From: Porodaedalea pini
Lineage: Eukaryota > Basidiomycota > Agaricomycetes > Hymenochaetales > Hymenochaetaceae
Reading direction: 5' to 3'
NCBI GenBank assembly: GCA_002794775.1
Contig: NBAY01000104.1
Span: 1 to 64,000, forward strand
DNA: 64,000 bases
Below the pieces are notes generated by a model. The model was not told the DNA's origin, did no database searches, and was given only the letters and a program-made list of their open reading frames with translations. Within the stretch, counting starts at the first letter, position 1. Each line of letters opens with the position of its first letter. Positions 31,749 to 42,176 of this stretch are shown piece by piece. The translations under genes and the position numbers were made by a program.

Positions 31749-34700
31749 TCACGAGGATAATGGTTGTGGGGATTCTAAAGGAGTAGAGGGACTTTTGGCC
31801 GTTAGATCAGCGTCTGCTGCACTGAATTCGGAGCCAGGTGTAATAGAGTCGGGAGAATCCGCCTTGATAGCCTCGACTTCCTTCTCCTTCTCGATAGCAG
31901 CATGTCTAGCCACCGCTGCGCCCTGGAACTCCTGATCCGAAGGCATTTCGACAGGTGCGTTGTTCGCGAGCTCTTCCTCCTCGTAGCTGCGAAGTGTTTC
32001 CATGAGCTGCTGCATCCACGGATGGTTCATGAGCTCGTCTGCGGTCGGACGACGCATAGGGTCAATCGTGAGACACAACTTGATGAAGCTGATACCCAGG
32101 TCGCTAAGCTCGCCGTTCTCGGGGAGAGGTGGATGCTGTGTTGCCACGCCGATGTGGAACATTATGGCCCTATTAAAAGTGCGTTAGCACCGCAGGCGGT
32201 GAAAGATAGCTGCGGATGGTGAGACTTACCACTCATTGTCGAGATTACTCCACGGTTTCCGCCCCGTTGCGCACTCCAAGACAACACAGCCCATTGACCA
32301 TATGTCCATCGCGCCGTGACGACCGCGCTTATCGTTCTTAATGACCTCGGGAGACATGTACATGGGCGTGCCGGTCAATGAGTTCTTCATTCCCAGACCG
32401 CCATCAAGGACGCCGGTACCACCGGCATTCATACTCACATTTCCGACCTTTGAGCGCTGGAATGTCCGTGTATTCTTGGCTATGACCTTCGCTGCTCCAA
32501 AGTCAACAAACTTCAAGACACCCATGTGGTCCAGCAAAATATCTGTAACGAGGTTAGAAAGCCAACTAGGCCTAATAGAGATCCGAATACGCACTATCCG
32601 GCTTGATGTCACGATGTACTATATTCTGCGAATGGAGATATGTTAGACCCTCGAGCATCTGCATCGTGTAAATTTGCAGGATGTTCTCGTCTGCGATCCG
32701 ACCGACTTCTAAATTGGCAGCCAGACTGCCGCCCTCGCAATACTCCTCGAAAATATAGACTTTGTCGCGATGAACCTCTATGCCATAATACTCGACCACG
32801 TTCGGGTGGTGCAACATCTCCATGACATGGAGTTCATCCTGAATCTGTTTGTACAGGTTCGGAGTTCCAGTGACGTCTTGGACCCTGATCTCCTTGACTG
32901 CCATGACAGAACCAGTATCAAGGTTAATCGCGGTGTATACAGAACCAAAGGCGCCGGCCCCAATGAACTTTCCCTGCTGCCACCGTATGGAGACATTTGA
33001 AGTGGCGGATGCGAGAAACATCAGTGACTGATCTTCCGGCTTCTGATCGTCCAACACACGGCCGACCACATTTTGCTCGGATCCAACACCTGAGCGCTTC
33101 TCGTCCAATGAACGTAGTTGACGAAGAATGTCGTTTCTGTATCTCCTGATGCTGCGGTCACCCGAAATCACCATATTGGCAAAGCTCTGCTCTTCGTATT
33201 CTGCGCCGCTAGCAGGAGTAGCGGGCTCCCAGAAGTCTTCTTCGTTCTGGTTCGCATTGCCCGTATCAACTCCAAGCTGCCTAAGTTCCTCCTGTCTCTC
33301 CTTTTCCCGCATTGCATCTTGCGCCGATCGTGCACCGAGGATATCAAAATGACTGATGAGGAGCGTCATACAGCTGGCGACTTTCTGCCGCAACATCTCG
33401 AACTGATCCTCCGGCAGGTGTAGTATGTTATTGCGTTTAGTCCGCAACAGCACAAATTCCAGAGCACTGACTGCCCATCGAAACGTCTTACGATCCGAAG
33501 GGTCGCAGTCGTCACAGATGAATGACACCCATGATATAGCGAGCTTAATCAATAGACGATTAAACTTCAGCCAAGAAGCTCGGTCCATGTACTTCTGTGC
33601 ATGTTGACCGTGTTCTGACGCAAATGAATACCAACTTGCGAGGAGATCTGAACAGTTGGAAACGCCAGCCAAGGAGTTACGGATGTAATGCACAGCATCA
33701 ACAATAGCTTCAGCTAGATTGTTCGTTACCCGAGTTATCTTCCGTAGCTCTCGATTCACGGTGGGAAGATGAGCCATTTGATCGACGATGCATGTCAAAG
33801 GAGGGCAGTATGGCTCGACAAGCTCGCCATCTTCGCTGACAGGCATGAAGACCTCCGAAAAGCGTTCTTTCGCGAGGCTCAGGCGAGTATGTGGACCGTC
33901 CGCGATGAGCCGCACTCGGTTGTCCTTGAGTTCGAAGTCGATCTGCGACAATGGAAGCATTAGAACTAAGCCGTTCCAGAGAAAGCGTATTCGCGGAGAT
34001 AGAATCAGCAAGTACGCTGAATCATCAAACTCCTCTTCTTCCTCGACATCTGGATCTAAACCTGATGCGGGTGTGACAGGATCTCCGGAGCGTCGTATGC
34101 TCCGATATCCGTCTTCCCAGAGGTCGTGTACATGGAAAGGGTCCCGAAGCATTTGACGAATCGTGTCAGGACGGTCGCGCAGGCCTCTCGAGGCAACGAC
34201 GTAGGTTCCTTCCTCTTCAAAAGACTGCGTGTATACAAGGAAGTGATCCGTCTCAACCAAACTGGCGATAAAGGGATCCATGGACACACTTTCCAGCGTA
34301 TATTCAGCTGTGTTTCCAAACCTCTGGGAGAGAGCTCTGAAAAGGTTTCGTTAACAATCATCAGATCCTGGCGGTGCAATGTTCTTACCGAGCGAAACGT
34401 TGGAGTTTTCGGTACCGTGCCTTGACGCTTTCGAGCACCTTTTCATACCAACTGATCATTTGCTCGCCCGTCATAAGCCTGCCTTTGCCCTCGGCCATGC
34501 TCTTTTGGAAGTCGAAACCTAATCCACTGATATTCGATGGACTGTGCACCACTTGAGAAGCAGCGAAATATGCTTTCTGTTTGTCTCTTCCCAAGACGGG
34601 AACGCGTATTTGTCGACCAAAATTATTGGTCGCTCGCATCATAAGCTTGTTCGTTATGGAGCTGGAAAGTCGACTACTGTTAGCTGTTTTATTTTGAGAT

Positions 34701-36358
34701 AAGCATTAAACTGAACACGAACCAAATCTGTTCCGCAACCAAGGTCGCTCCTCCTTCGACAACTAAGCAGACATCGTTAAAAGTCGCCCATTGAGCTTCA
34801 AGAACCTCTGTTTCTCTGAAATAAATGTCCTTCGTCCCGCTCTTCAGTTTCCAGTTAATCAACTTGAAAAAGACAGTCAATGTTTCTAATAATGTCTCAT
34901 CATAATCCTTGCTAATGCAGCTCGGGAGATTCCAATTTCCTCCGGGATCTGGAAGCAAGAAGGCCTCATACTGCCGCTTCAGCGTACAGGCAAGACCAAT
35001 TGCGAGACGAAAGTCTTCAAGCATCTGGTCGATGATCAATATATCAGGGTCAGTCACCCGGTTTGCATAGTCCAGACGCGACCGAAGCAAGGCATGTGCA
35101 AGACGAGTGGGGAAAGAGATGAGTTGAACCAGCTCATCTTCGAACGTTGGCAGATTGAGAAGTTGGAACATCGGAGCCAAATTAACCTGTGTATCGCGAG
35201 CGGAGGCGATGAGAGCGTGGACAGTCGTGAGAGAACCCTTTTCGAATGTGCGTTGAATAGTTTCTTCTTTGAGGACTCGTTCCACAAACGATGAACCATC
35301 TAGCAGAAACGAGCTGTTTGAGCCTCGACTTTGCTGCTTCAGCGGACAAGGATATACGTACCGTGTTCAGGACTTGATGAGCCAGCTGTCACATCGAGAC
35401 TTTCACTTCCGGTCCATTTTCGAAAGATTGCAATCTGCTGTCGAAGTGAAGAAAGGACAGTCGACCATGTGATGAGGGTATCACAGCGAGATTGGAAGTC
35501 CGGATGTCCCGCTGCAGGTTTGTCCAAATAAAATGCTTTGAGATGTGGATAGAATGACTGTATTTTGTCTAAATGCTGCAAGACGACGTTAACTTGATGC
35601 GAGGCGGAAGGGAAGTCGGGGCTGTCCTGTATACGAAATTGCATGATCTCTGCTATAACACGGTCGACTAGATGCAGTTTGCGCTCCTCCAGGACCCTTC
35701 GTTCATCCTGAACTGACCTGCCTCTAAGCTTCGCACGTATACCTAGCCAAATATCCAAGTGCCTATTGTTCCCGGCGTCGGATGAGGTGAGAAGAGCGAC
35801 CTGAATCCGACTCTTTTCGGACTTCAGCACGTCCCCGTCGAGGACAGATGTGAGCATGCTCTGCCACTCAAGACGTTCTCGTTCCTCAATAGTCAGACGT
35901 TCCATGTTTTCGTTGTCCAGCAATGGCGATACATGTCGCTCTCGATTATCGAGGCCTTGAGTACTCCTGGGCCGTTCTTCATCGCTATCGTCTTCAAAAA
36001 GCTGCCCAGTTCCTCGATGGAAAGCAAATGTTTCTGGGTCGTCCCTTGGATCATCGAATGTATTTGGGCGGGAGCGGTAGCGTCTCACAAATTGAGAGTA
36101 GATGTCGGAGTACTTGGACGAAGAAGATGAAGATGGTGGAATTGGAGGTGAAAGCAGTGTATTCCCAGGTGATGAGACAAAGGAGGTCGGCGACCGTTGT
36201 TTTGTCCGTGACTTTATCGACGCCATACCGGACGACGTGCCATAAGACAGCTGCCGATGGATAGAAGGCGTTGTCCATTGTCCATCCGCATCATCTTCAT
36301 CGGCGTCGTTTGAATCTCTCTCCGGATGCGAGTAGAGGGTGGGTATATGACGGCGCAT
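31749..36358 (-). CDS. SSK2: MAP kinase kinase kinase of the HOG pathway (SSK2 type)
   Basis: Serine/threonine kinase that phosphorylates the Pbs2-type MAP2K in osmotic stress signalling. Exons from the start: 36358-35362, 35323-34723, 34676-34389, 34336-32595, 32542-32230, 32169-31749; 1,453 residues. A long N-terminal regulatory region with serine-rich segments precedes the kinase domain at about 1080-1370: glycine loop GAGAFGSV, VAIK-type lysine in MAVKEI, HRDIKPDN, DFG in KFVDFGAAK, and activation-loop end GTPMYMSPEV. The first intron (35324-35361) is only 38 nt, the shortest in this model. It shares a 167-bp promoter region with RBG1. Confidence 0.92.
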
Positions 36359-36525
36359 TGGAGGTCGAGCAGCCTCAGAGGTCGTGGATGCCGAGAGCCT
36401 GAGAATCTAAGATGCGGCGCGACTTGACGCGAGCCTCGTGACTTCCTGGTCTTTTCAGACACATTGACACATTTTACATTCGAACCGCTCAAACAATATA
36501 GCAAACATCATTCTCGTAGCTCAAG
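36359..36525. promoter_or_regulatory. Bidirectional promoter between SSK2 and RBG1
   Basis: Only 167 bp separate the divergent start codons, so both promoters and both 5' leaders must fit or overlap here. No clear TATA box is seen. Confidence 0.5.
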
Positions 36526-38631
36526 ATGGGTGTATTAGAAAAGGTATGATCTTTGGGGCTTATTGTTAGGTATGTCTAACGAAGGCCTCTATTTCGCAGA
36601 TAAAAGCCATCGAGGGTGTGTCCGTAAACCTTTTCTGCTTATGAGCGAATATTTAAGGGCTTTGGTTTAGAGGAGATGGCTAGGAGTAAGAGCTTTACGA
36701 CTTAACTCAGTTTTCTGGTCATTGATGTTATATTCTCACTAGCGCAGAAGAACAAGGTAAGCAAGCCTCACTACCTTTCTTTAATATGACATCTGAGTTC
36801 TCGATAGGCCACGGAATACCACTTAGGTCTCCTTAAAGCAAAACTTGCTCGTTATCGTGCCGAGCTACTCGAACCAACTGCCAAGTCAGGAGGTGCTGGT
36901 ACCGGCTTCGACGTGCAGAAATCTGGAGACGCTCGAGTAGCCTTGATTGGATTTCCGTCGGTCGGGAAGGTCGGTCCTTACATTCTTCCTGATTCATCAC
37001 GCTTTAAAATGTGACCAGTCCACTTTTCTTAACAAAATGACTCACACAGAGTCAGAAGCAGCGGCATACGAGTTCACCACGTTGACGGTTGGTATATATT
37101 CGGTCGACAAACAGGTGACGATGTTGATAATATGCTCAGGCGATCCCTGGCGTCATAGAGTACTCGGGTGCTCGGATACAGCTCCTGGATTTACCAGGAA
37201 TCGTGGAGGGAGCTAGTCAAGGCCGGTCTTCCTTATACTTGACTGTGTGGTACAGTGATTGAACGTTTTCGTCCAGGTCGCGGTCGCGGCCGCCAGGTAG
37301 TAGCAGGTTAGTACTTTTCATATAAACTCGATAGAATCTCAAAACTTACTATCAACAGTTGCAAAAACGGCCGACTTGATCATTATGATGTTAGATGCCA
37401 CAAAATCTTCAGAACAGCGAAGGCTACTTGAGATTGAATTAGACGCAGTCGGGATACGACTTAATAAGCGGAAGCCCGATGTTGTCGTGAAGCGGAAAAC
37501 CACTGGCGGAGTAAGTAAACCTGTCATTCTTTGGTTTACTGGCTTTTACATTTTTATATAGATAACTGTACGTCCCATAGCGCGTTTAATCGAACTCTGA
37601 GCTTAAGCACAGTCCGTACCAAGATTAACGCCACGGTAAAATTAACGAGGACTGATGAGAAGACGATAAGAACAATTCTGGCGGGATGTGAGTTATGCCT
37701 CTGAACTTCCGGCTTTTACTAAGGGCAGATCATCGCAGACAAGATGCACAATTGCGATATCATGATCCGCGAAGATGTGAGTCTGCTATCGTCTCGTTTC
37801 TCAGCATCTCATCTCCGTGCTGAACGTGTCGATCAAGGTATCGACTGATGAGTTCATCGATGTCCTCATAGGTAATTAATCTCAAACCTCCATCCTGCTC
37901 TCTTCCTAATGCTGCAAAAAGGCACTCGCAAATACATACCTTGTTTATGTGAGAATGGCTTCTGCATACTTAATGCCCGTGATGTCTGTTTATCCGATCT
38001 CTAGATATCTATAATAAGATCGACTCGATAAGCCTTGAACAAGTCGATAAGCTAGCGAGAGAGGATCACACGGGTGAGTGCCTAAAATAATGCTACATGC
38101 TAATAAAATTGAGTCTTCATATTGTAGTTGTTATCAGCTGTGAAATGGATCTGAAGTAGGTTCATTGGAGCTCTCACCGTTCGCAAGGGCTGATCCCCGG
38201 CACTCGAACCAGTCTAGAATATCTTCTTGAAAGGATGTGGGAGGATCTTGACCTAGTGAAGGTTTACACGAAAAAACGAGGGGAGCACCCCGACCTTTCG
38301 GATCCCATCTGTCTTCGAAAAGGCGCGACAATCGAGGTGCGTTTACAGCTTTTGTTTATGCCTTTCATCTAGTTTATAAAAGCCTCCAAAGAATGTCTGC
38401 CATGGTATCCATCGTTCATTAGCTGCAAATTTCCGATACGGGCTGGTGTGGGGGAAGTCCAGCAAGTTTGCGCCACACGCTCAGAAGGTCGGGCTCAATC
38501 ATCCTGTCGCAGATGATGATGTGGTATCGAGTGAGTTTTGGTCCCTTTTTTTATTCACCCGCCATGCGTTCCACGAAAGAATGTTAACTTCGATTTGCGT
38601 TCGCTTCTCACTATCAGTTTTCACGAAGTAG
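36526..38631 (+). CDS. RBG1: DRG-family GTPase RBG1/DRG1
   Basis: Translation-associated GTPase that works with a DFRP (Tma46-type) partner. It has 366 residues, as in yeast Rbg1, spread over nineteen exons: 36526-36543, 36600-36615, 36671-36685, 36743-36756, 36808-36969, 37019-37087, 37140-37221, 37277-37306, 37359-37510, 37562-37567, 37624-37687, 37739-37776, 37838-37871, 37922-37948, 38005-38073, 38128-38155, 38213-38336, 38392-38530, 38618-38631. Motifs: GFPSVGKST (G1), DLPGIVEGA (G3), NKID (G4), SCEMDL (G5), and a C-terminal TGS domain ending VVSIFTK. Exon 10 is only 6 nt (ATAACT, Ile-Thr), needed to give TTGGIT joined to INATVKLTR. Intron 37222-37276 appears to start with GC. Confidence 0.93.
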
Positions 38632-39095
38632 TAAACCAAGTTATCCTGCCGGAATTAAGACGAGTGTACGATTGAATTGTAATCCAGCAAGTTCTCAATG
38701 AACTATAGTTGTTGCTTCATATATATTGTGTAGTAAAGAAGAGCCGAGCTGCCGAGGTCGTCATCTGCCCTGAAAGCTGCGTCCAGAGATCTAGAAGCAA
38801 CGACCGTGTCTTCCAGCTAAACTCCACAAGTACCCTTGACGGCCGCAGTATGTAGAGAAAGAAATACTGCTCCTCGTGGGACTTGCCCGTATAGTATCTG
38901 TACTCCTCGGTGCATTTTGGGGGCAGTATTACAATCCTCAAGGCTTTCGTGAGGCAGAGGCGCCTCACGCCGTCCTTCATTGACCACGACATGCTTCTTT
39001 AGAATACCTTATCGTGCTTTCAAAATAAAGGCGTACTTCATCCTCGCAGTACCAAATCTCTCAGTGCATTCTGTGAATCACTTGATCTCTTTACC
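38632..39095. other. Intergenic between RBG1 and the MBL hydrolase
   Basis: A 91-codon minus-strand open frame (38717-38992) is present but shows no family resemblance, and I do not call it a gene. The rest holds the RBG1 3' end and the downstream promoter. Confidence 0.45.
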
Positions 39096-40620
39096 ATGGC
39101 CTTTCCAACAGACTTGCCTTCTAGAGTTACTCAACGCACCACTGGGAACAGCACAGACACACACTCTACTGCAGACGAGCTGGAGTTCATATTCCTTGGC
39201 ACGGGCACTTCGAGCAGTCTACCGCAGATCAAGTGTCTGACTGCACAACCTAACGATCCTGTCTGCAAAGCCTGCTTGTCGGCATTGTCCCCAGAAGGAA
39301 GGAAAAATGCGAGGCGGAACACGAGCGCTGCCTTCAGAGTGAAAGGCAGGAATGGCAATCCGGTGTGAGTAATGGTGACGCTTAAAGACTGATACCTGCT
39401 GACGAGAATTTGTCCGTATAGAACCGTTGTCATAGACGTGGGCAAGACGTTCTTAGCCTCGGCATTGGAGTTGTTTCCGAAATATGGGCTGAGGAGAATA
39501 GACGCCGTGTTAATAACGCATGCCCACGCAGACGGTGAGTATGGAGTTTTCTGGCGTTCTCATTGTCGGGAAACTAACGCAGCAATGCATGGACAGCTAT
39601 GAATGGTCTGGACGACTTGCGCGGTATGAACAGTATGACTTAGACAAATGACTGGACTGAATGCATATTAGGGTGGACATTGCACGGGAATATTCAGTCT
39701 CACATTGACATCTACGCATCTCAAGCGACCTACAACGAAGTCCGTCGAGCGTTTCCGTATCTGGTGTCGAAGGAGTACGCTTCCGGCGGAGGGGACGTGA
39801 GTGATCCCAGTCATTTGTCCTAAACCACTTTCTGAGCCAAGTTGTAGGTGCCTGAATTCAAATGGCATATAATAGAAGACAGGCAGCCCTTTGAAATCGC
39901 GAACACGGGAATAAGCGTCACCCCGTTCTCCGGTTCGTGTTTCCCGCAGACATGATACGTGCTTGTGAACCAGTCTCACCGTTAAGAAATCTAGTTCACC
40001 ACGGAAGAGTGTTTAGTCAACGCCCGCCCCCAAGTGCATATCTTCCTACGCCAAACTATACGTCACCTCCCACGCCCGTCTCAGGTCGTAGCTCACCCTT
40101 ACCACCCACATTCGCACCTCCGTGCCGGATTCATGTGGATGAACTGCACCCCATTGATACCTCAAAGCCGGAACCGTACCTTTGCATGGGCTTCAAAATA
40201 AAAGACGCTCTTGTTTATATATCAGACGTCTCACTCATCCCGGAAGACACATGGGAGTTCCTTCTTGCACCGAAGGATCCAGACGAATCAGCGCGTATCC
40301 CGGTCCTTGTCCTGGACTGCCTGCGCATCAAACCTCACATGTCCCACTTCGGATTAAAGCAGTCAGTGGATACCGCACGCAGATTCAAAGCGCGACGAAG
40401 CTACTTGGTTGGGTTTACGCATGACATGTCGCATGAAGAGTTTACCGAGGTCCTTCGTTCTGTCGAAGAGAAACAGGACTTATCGAATCTAACGGCAGTT
40501 GTCCGTAGTGCCATTGAGTTGATAGAAGGCGGAGCCAACCAGTGGGTTCGACCGGCATTCGATGGGTTACGCCTCTTCATTTCTCCTGATGGCTCAGTGA
40601 GAGAGGAAGATCCTAGCTAG
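39096..40620 (+). CDS. Metallo-beta-lactamase-fold hydrolase (PhnP-like)
   Basis: Exons 39096-39364, 39422-39534, 39597-39623, 39672-39796, 39848-39932, 39995-40620; 414 residues. An MBL fold with FLGTGTSSSLPQIKC near the N-terminus, then VIDVGKTF, the metal-binding motif THAHADAMNGLDDLRGW, VHHGRV and a late SHFGLKQSV segment. It is a probable phosphodiesterase or related hydrolase; the substrate is unknown. The usual HxHxDH has alanine instead of the last histidine, which I believe also occurs in plant and fungal members of this branch. A proline-rich insert lies at about residues 215-245. The 27-nt third exon supplies LDDLR. Confidence 0.85.
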
Positions 40621-40924
40621 GTTTCCGCTGCCTGGTGCCGCCGACCTCCTCTTGCACATTTGTATGCTCGAACGGGTTTTATCTGTAGTACGTTTGATGC
40701 AGAAACCCGCGAGAGACTGTAATTTAGTATGGCTCATGGCAATTTATACATTACGTAATACAATTTCGTAGGGTTCGGATGCACCACTGGAACTCCTCAT
40801 TCATCCATGTGTTGAGTCTTCCGCCCCTCTCCCATTACCCATTACCCATTACCCCTCTCCATCTCCTGACGAGTATACTCTACAGTCTGCTGAAAGTCTC
40901 AAAATTAAGAGTGTTCAGTCTACG
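40621..40924. other. Intergenic upstream of PRELI 2
   Basis: C/T-rich with a short CCCATTA direct repeat near 40835-40850, otherwise featureless. Confidence 0.4.
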
Positions 40925-41759
40925 ATGCGATTTTTCTCGCAGTCGTTTCTGTACGAGTGAGTATTGCAGTCGTTGTGTGTATCCGGTATAATCTTACTCA
41001 GAGCTTACCACGTCGCAGTGATTCTTGGCCTATAGTCTCATTGGCATTCCTTCTTCGTTATCCAAATCCTTATGCATCGCATGTCATCTCTTGCGATGTT
41101 ATTTCGCGCAACGTCACGCCTTTAGGCACGCTTTCGACTACGCGTCTCATTCTGAAGCGTGGAGCTCTCCCGAAGTGGGCGCCGAGGGGCATAGTGTCAA
41201 GGGCAGAAAGCTGGGTTATTGAAGAGAGTGAGGTTGATCCCTTTGGAAGGGTCGTTCGATGTCAGACAAAAAACCTGGACCATGTCAAAGTTATGCAGGT
41301 TAAAGAGTTTGTTGAACTGCGCGAAACTGAAAATGGGTATGTTTCTGTTCAGTATACACGGCGCTGAGGCTCATATGCCTGTTTATGAAGAGGAACATTA
41401 CAGACAACTCGGGCTCGATTTATCTCGGGTTTCGGATGGGGCTTAACGAAGCGTATTGAGAACCATGGGCTAGCGAAGTTCAAGGCCAACATTCAGAAGG
41501 TATGATCATCATTATATATGATCGCGTACCATAACTGACTGCTCTTCAGTCTCGGGAAGGCGTCGCGTTGGTTTTGCAGCTCCTGCGAGAGTCTCGCCTT
41601 CAGCCCCTTGCGCTCGGTGCAGATGGGCACTTCTCCGGGCCTTTCCGCTCTGTAGCTGGGACGACAGCGGAATCCTGGCCGAAGACGTACGACGAATCGG
41701 AAACAAAAAGGAACGAAGAAAAATCTGAATACCCACGTTCGACTGAACCAGGAGCCTAA
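40925..41759 (+). CDS. PRELI/MSF1-domain lipid transfer protein 2
   Basis: A second Ups/PRELID family protein, 222 residues, in four exons: 40925-40956, 41019-41336, 41391-41499, 41550-41759. Motifs: MRFFSQSFLYDDSWPIV, RYPNPYASHV, DVISRNV, then TKNLDHVKVMQV, ARFISGFGWGLTKRIE and a C-terminal helix. The first exon is 32 nt with the same phase as in the copy at 19109, so the intron position is conserved. The KNL(x)H and GWGLTKRIE motifs are characteristic of PRELI-like proteins. Acceptor 41390 was chosen because it restores GGTLQTTRARF; other acceptors terminate early. Confidence 0.87.
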
Positions 41760-42176
41760 TCGACATTGAAGGCTTAGCCCGTGGGCCGGGGATATTAACT
41801 TCAAAGCACAGTTCTCCACTCATTGCATACTTACTTCTCCTTGGTACGATTATTATTTTAAGAACGGTGGTCATTGTCTCGTAATATTCCAGTGAAGCTA
41901 TTGCAAGTATCCCGCATGTTGTATTAGTAGTTTGGCATTCTCATTATATATCGACACGTTTTGACGGTTTTGGTTTGTGAATGGAACGCGTAGCGTCACG
42001 GTCGAAGCAAAGGTTCCACGCTTCCGCTCGATGCTCGCACATAAACTTGCTCAAATGCCACGTCGTCTATAAATCAAACCCGCACAGTGATAGCCCTTCT
42101 AGAACGCCATTGCGCGTGTGGCAAACGCGTTCAAGGTACAAGGATCTACTATTCGTTGCATTCGGCTTAGGACATC
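41760..42176. other. Intergenic between PRELI 2 and RIC1
   Basis: No gene or structured repeat recognised; AT-rich in 41820-41960. Confidence 0.45.

Noticed and set aside
38717..38992. 91-codon minus-strand frame between RBG1 and the MBL gene
   Set aside because: Too short and without recognisable motifs to call a gene.
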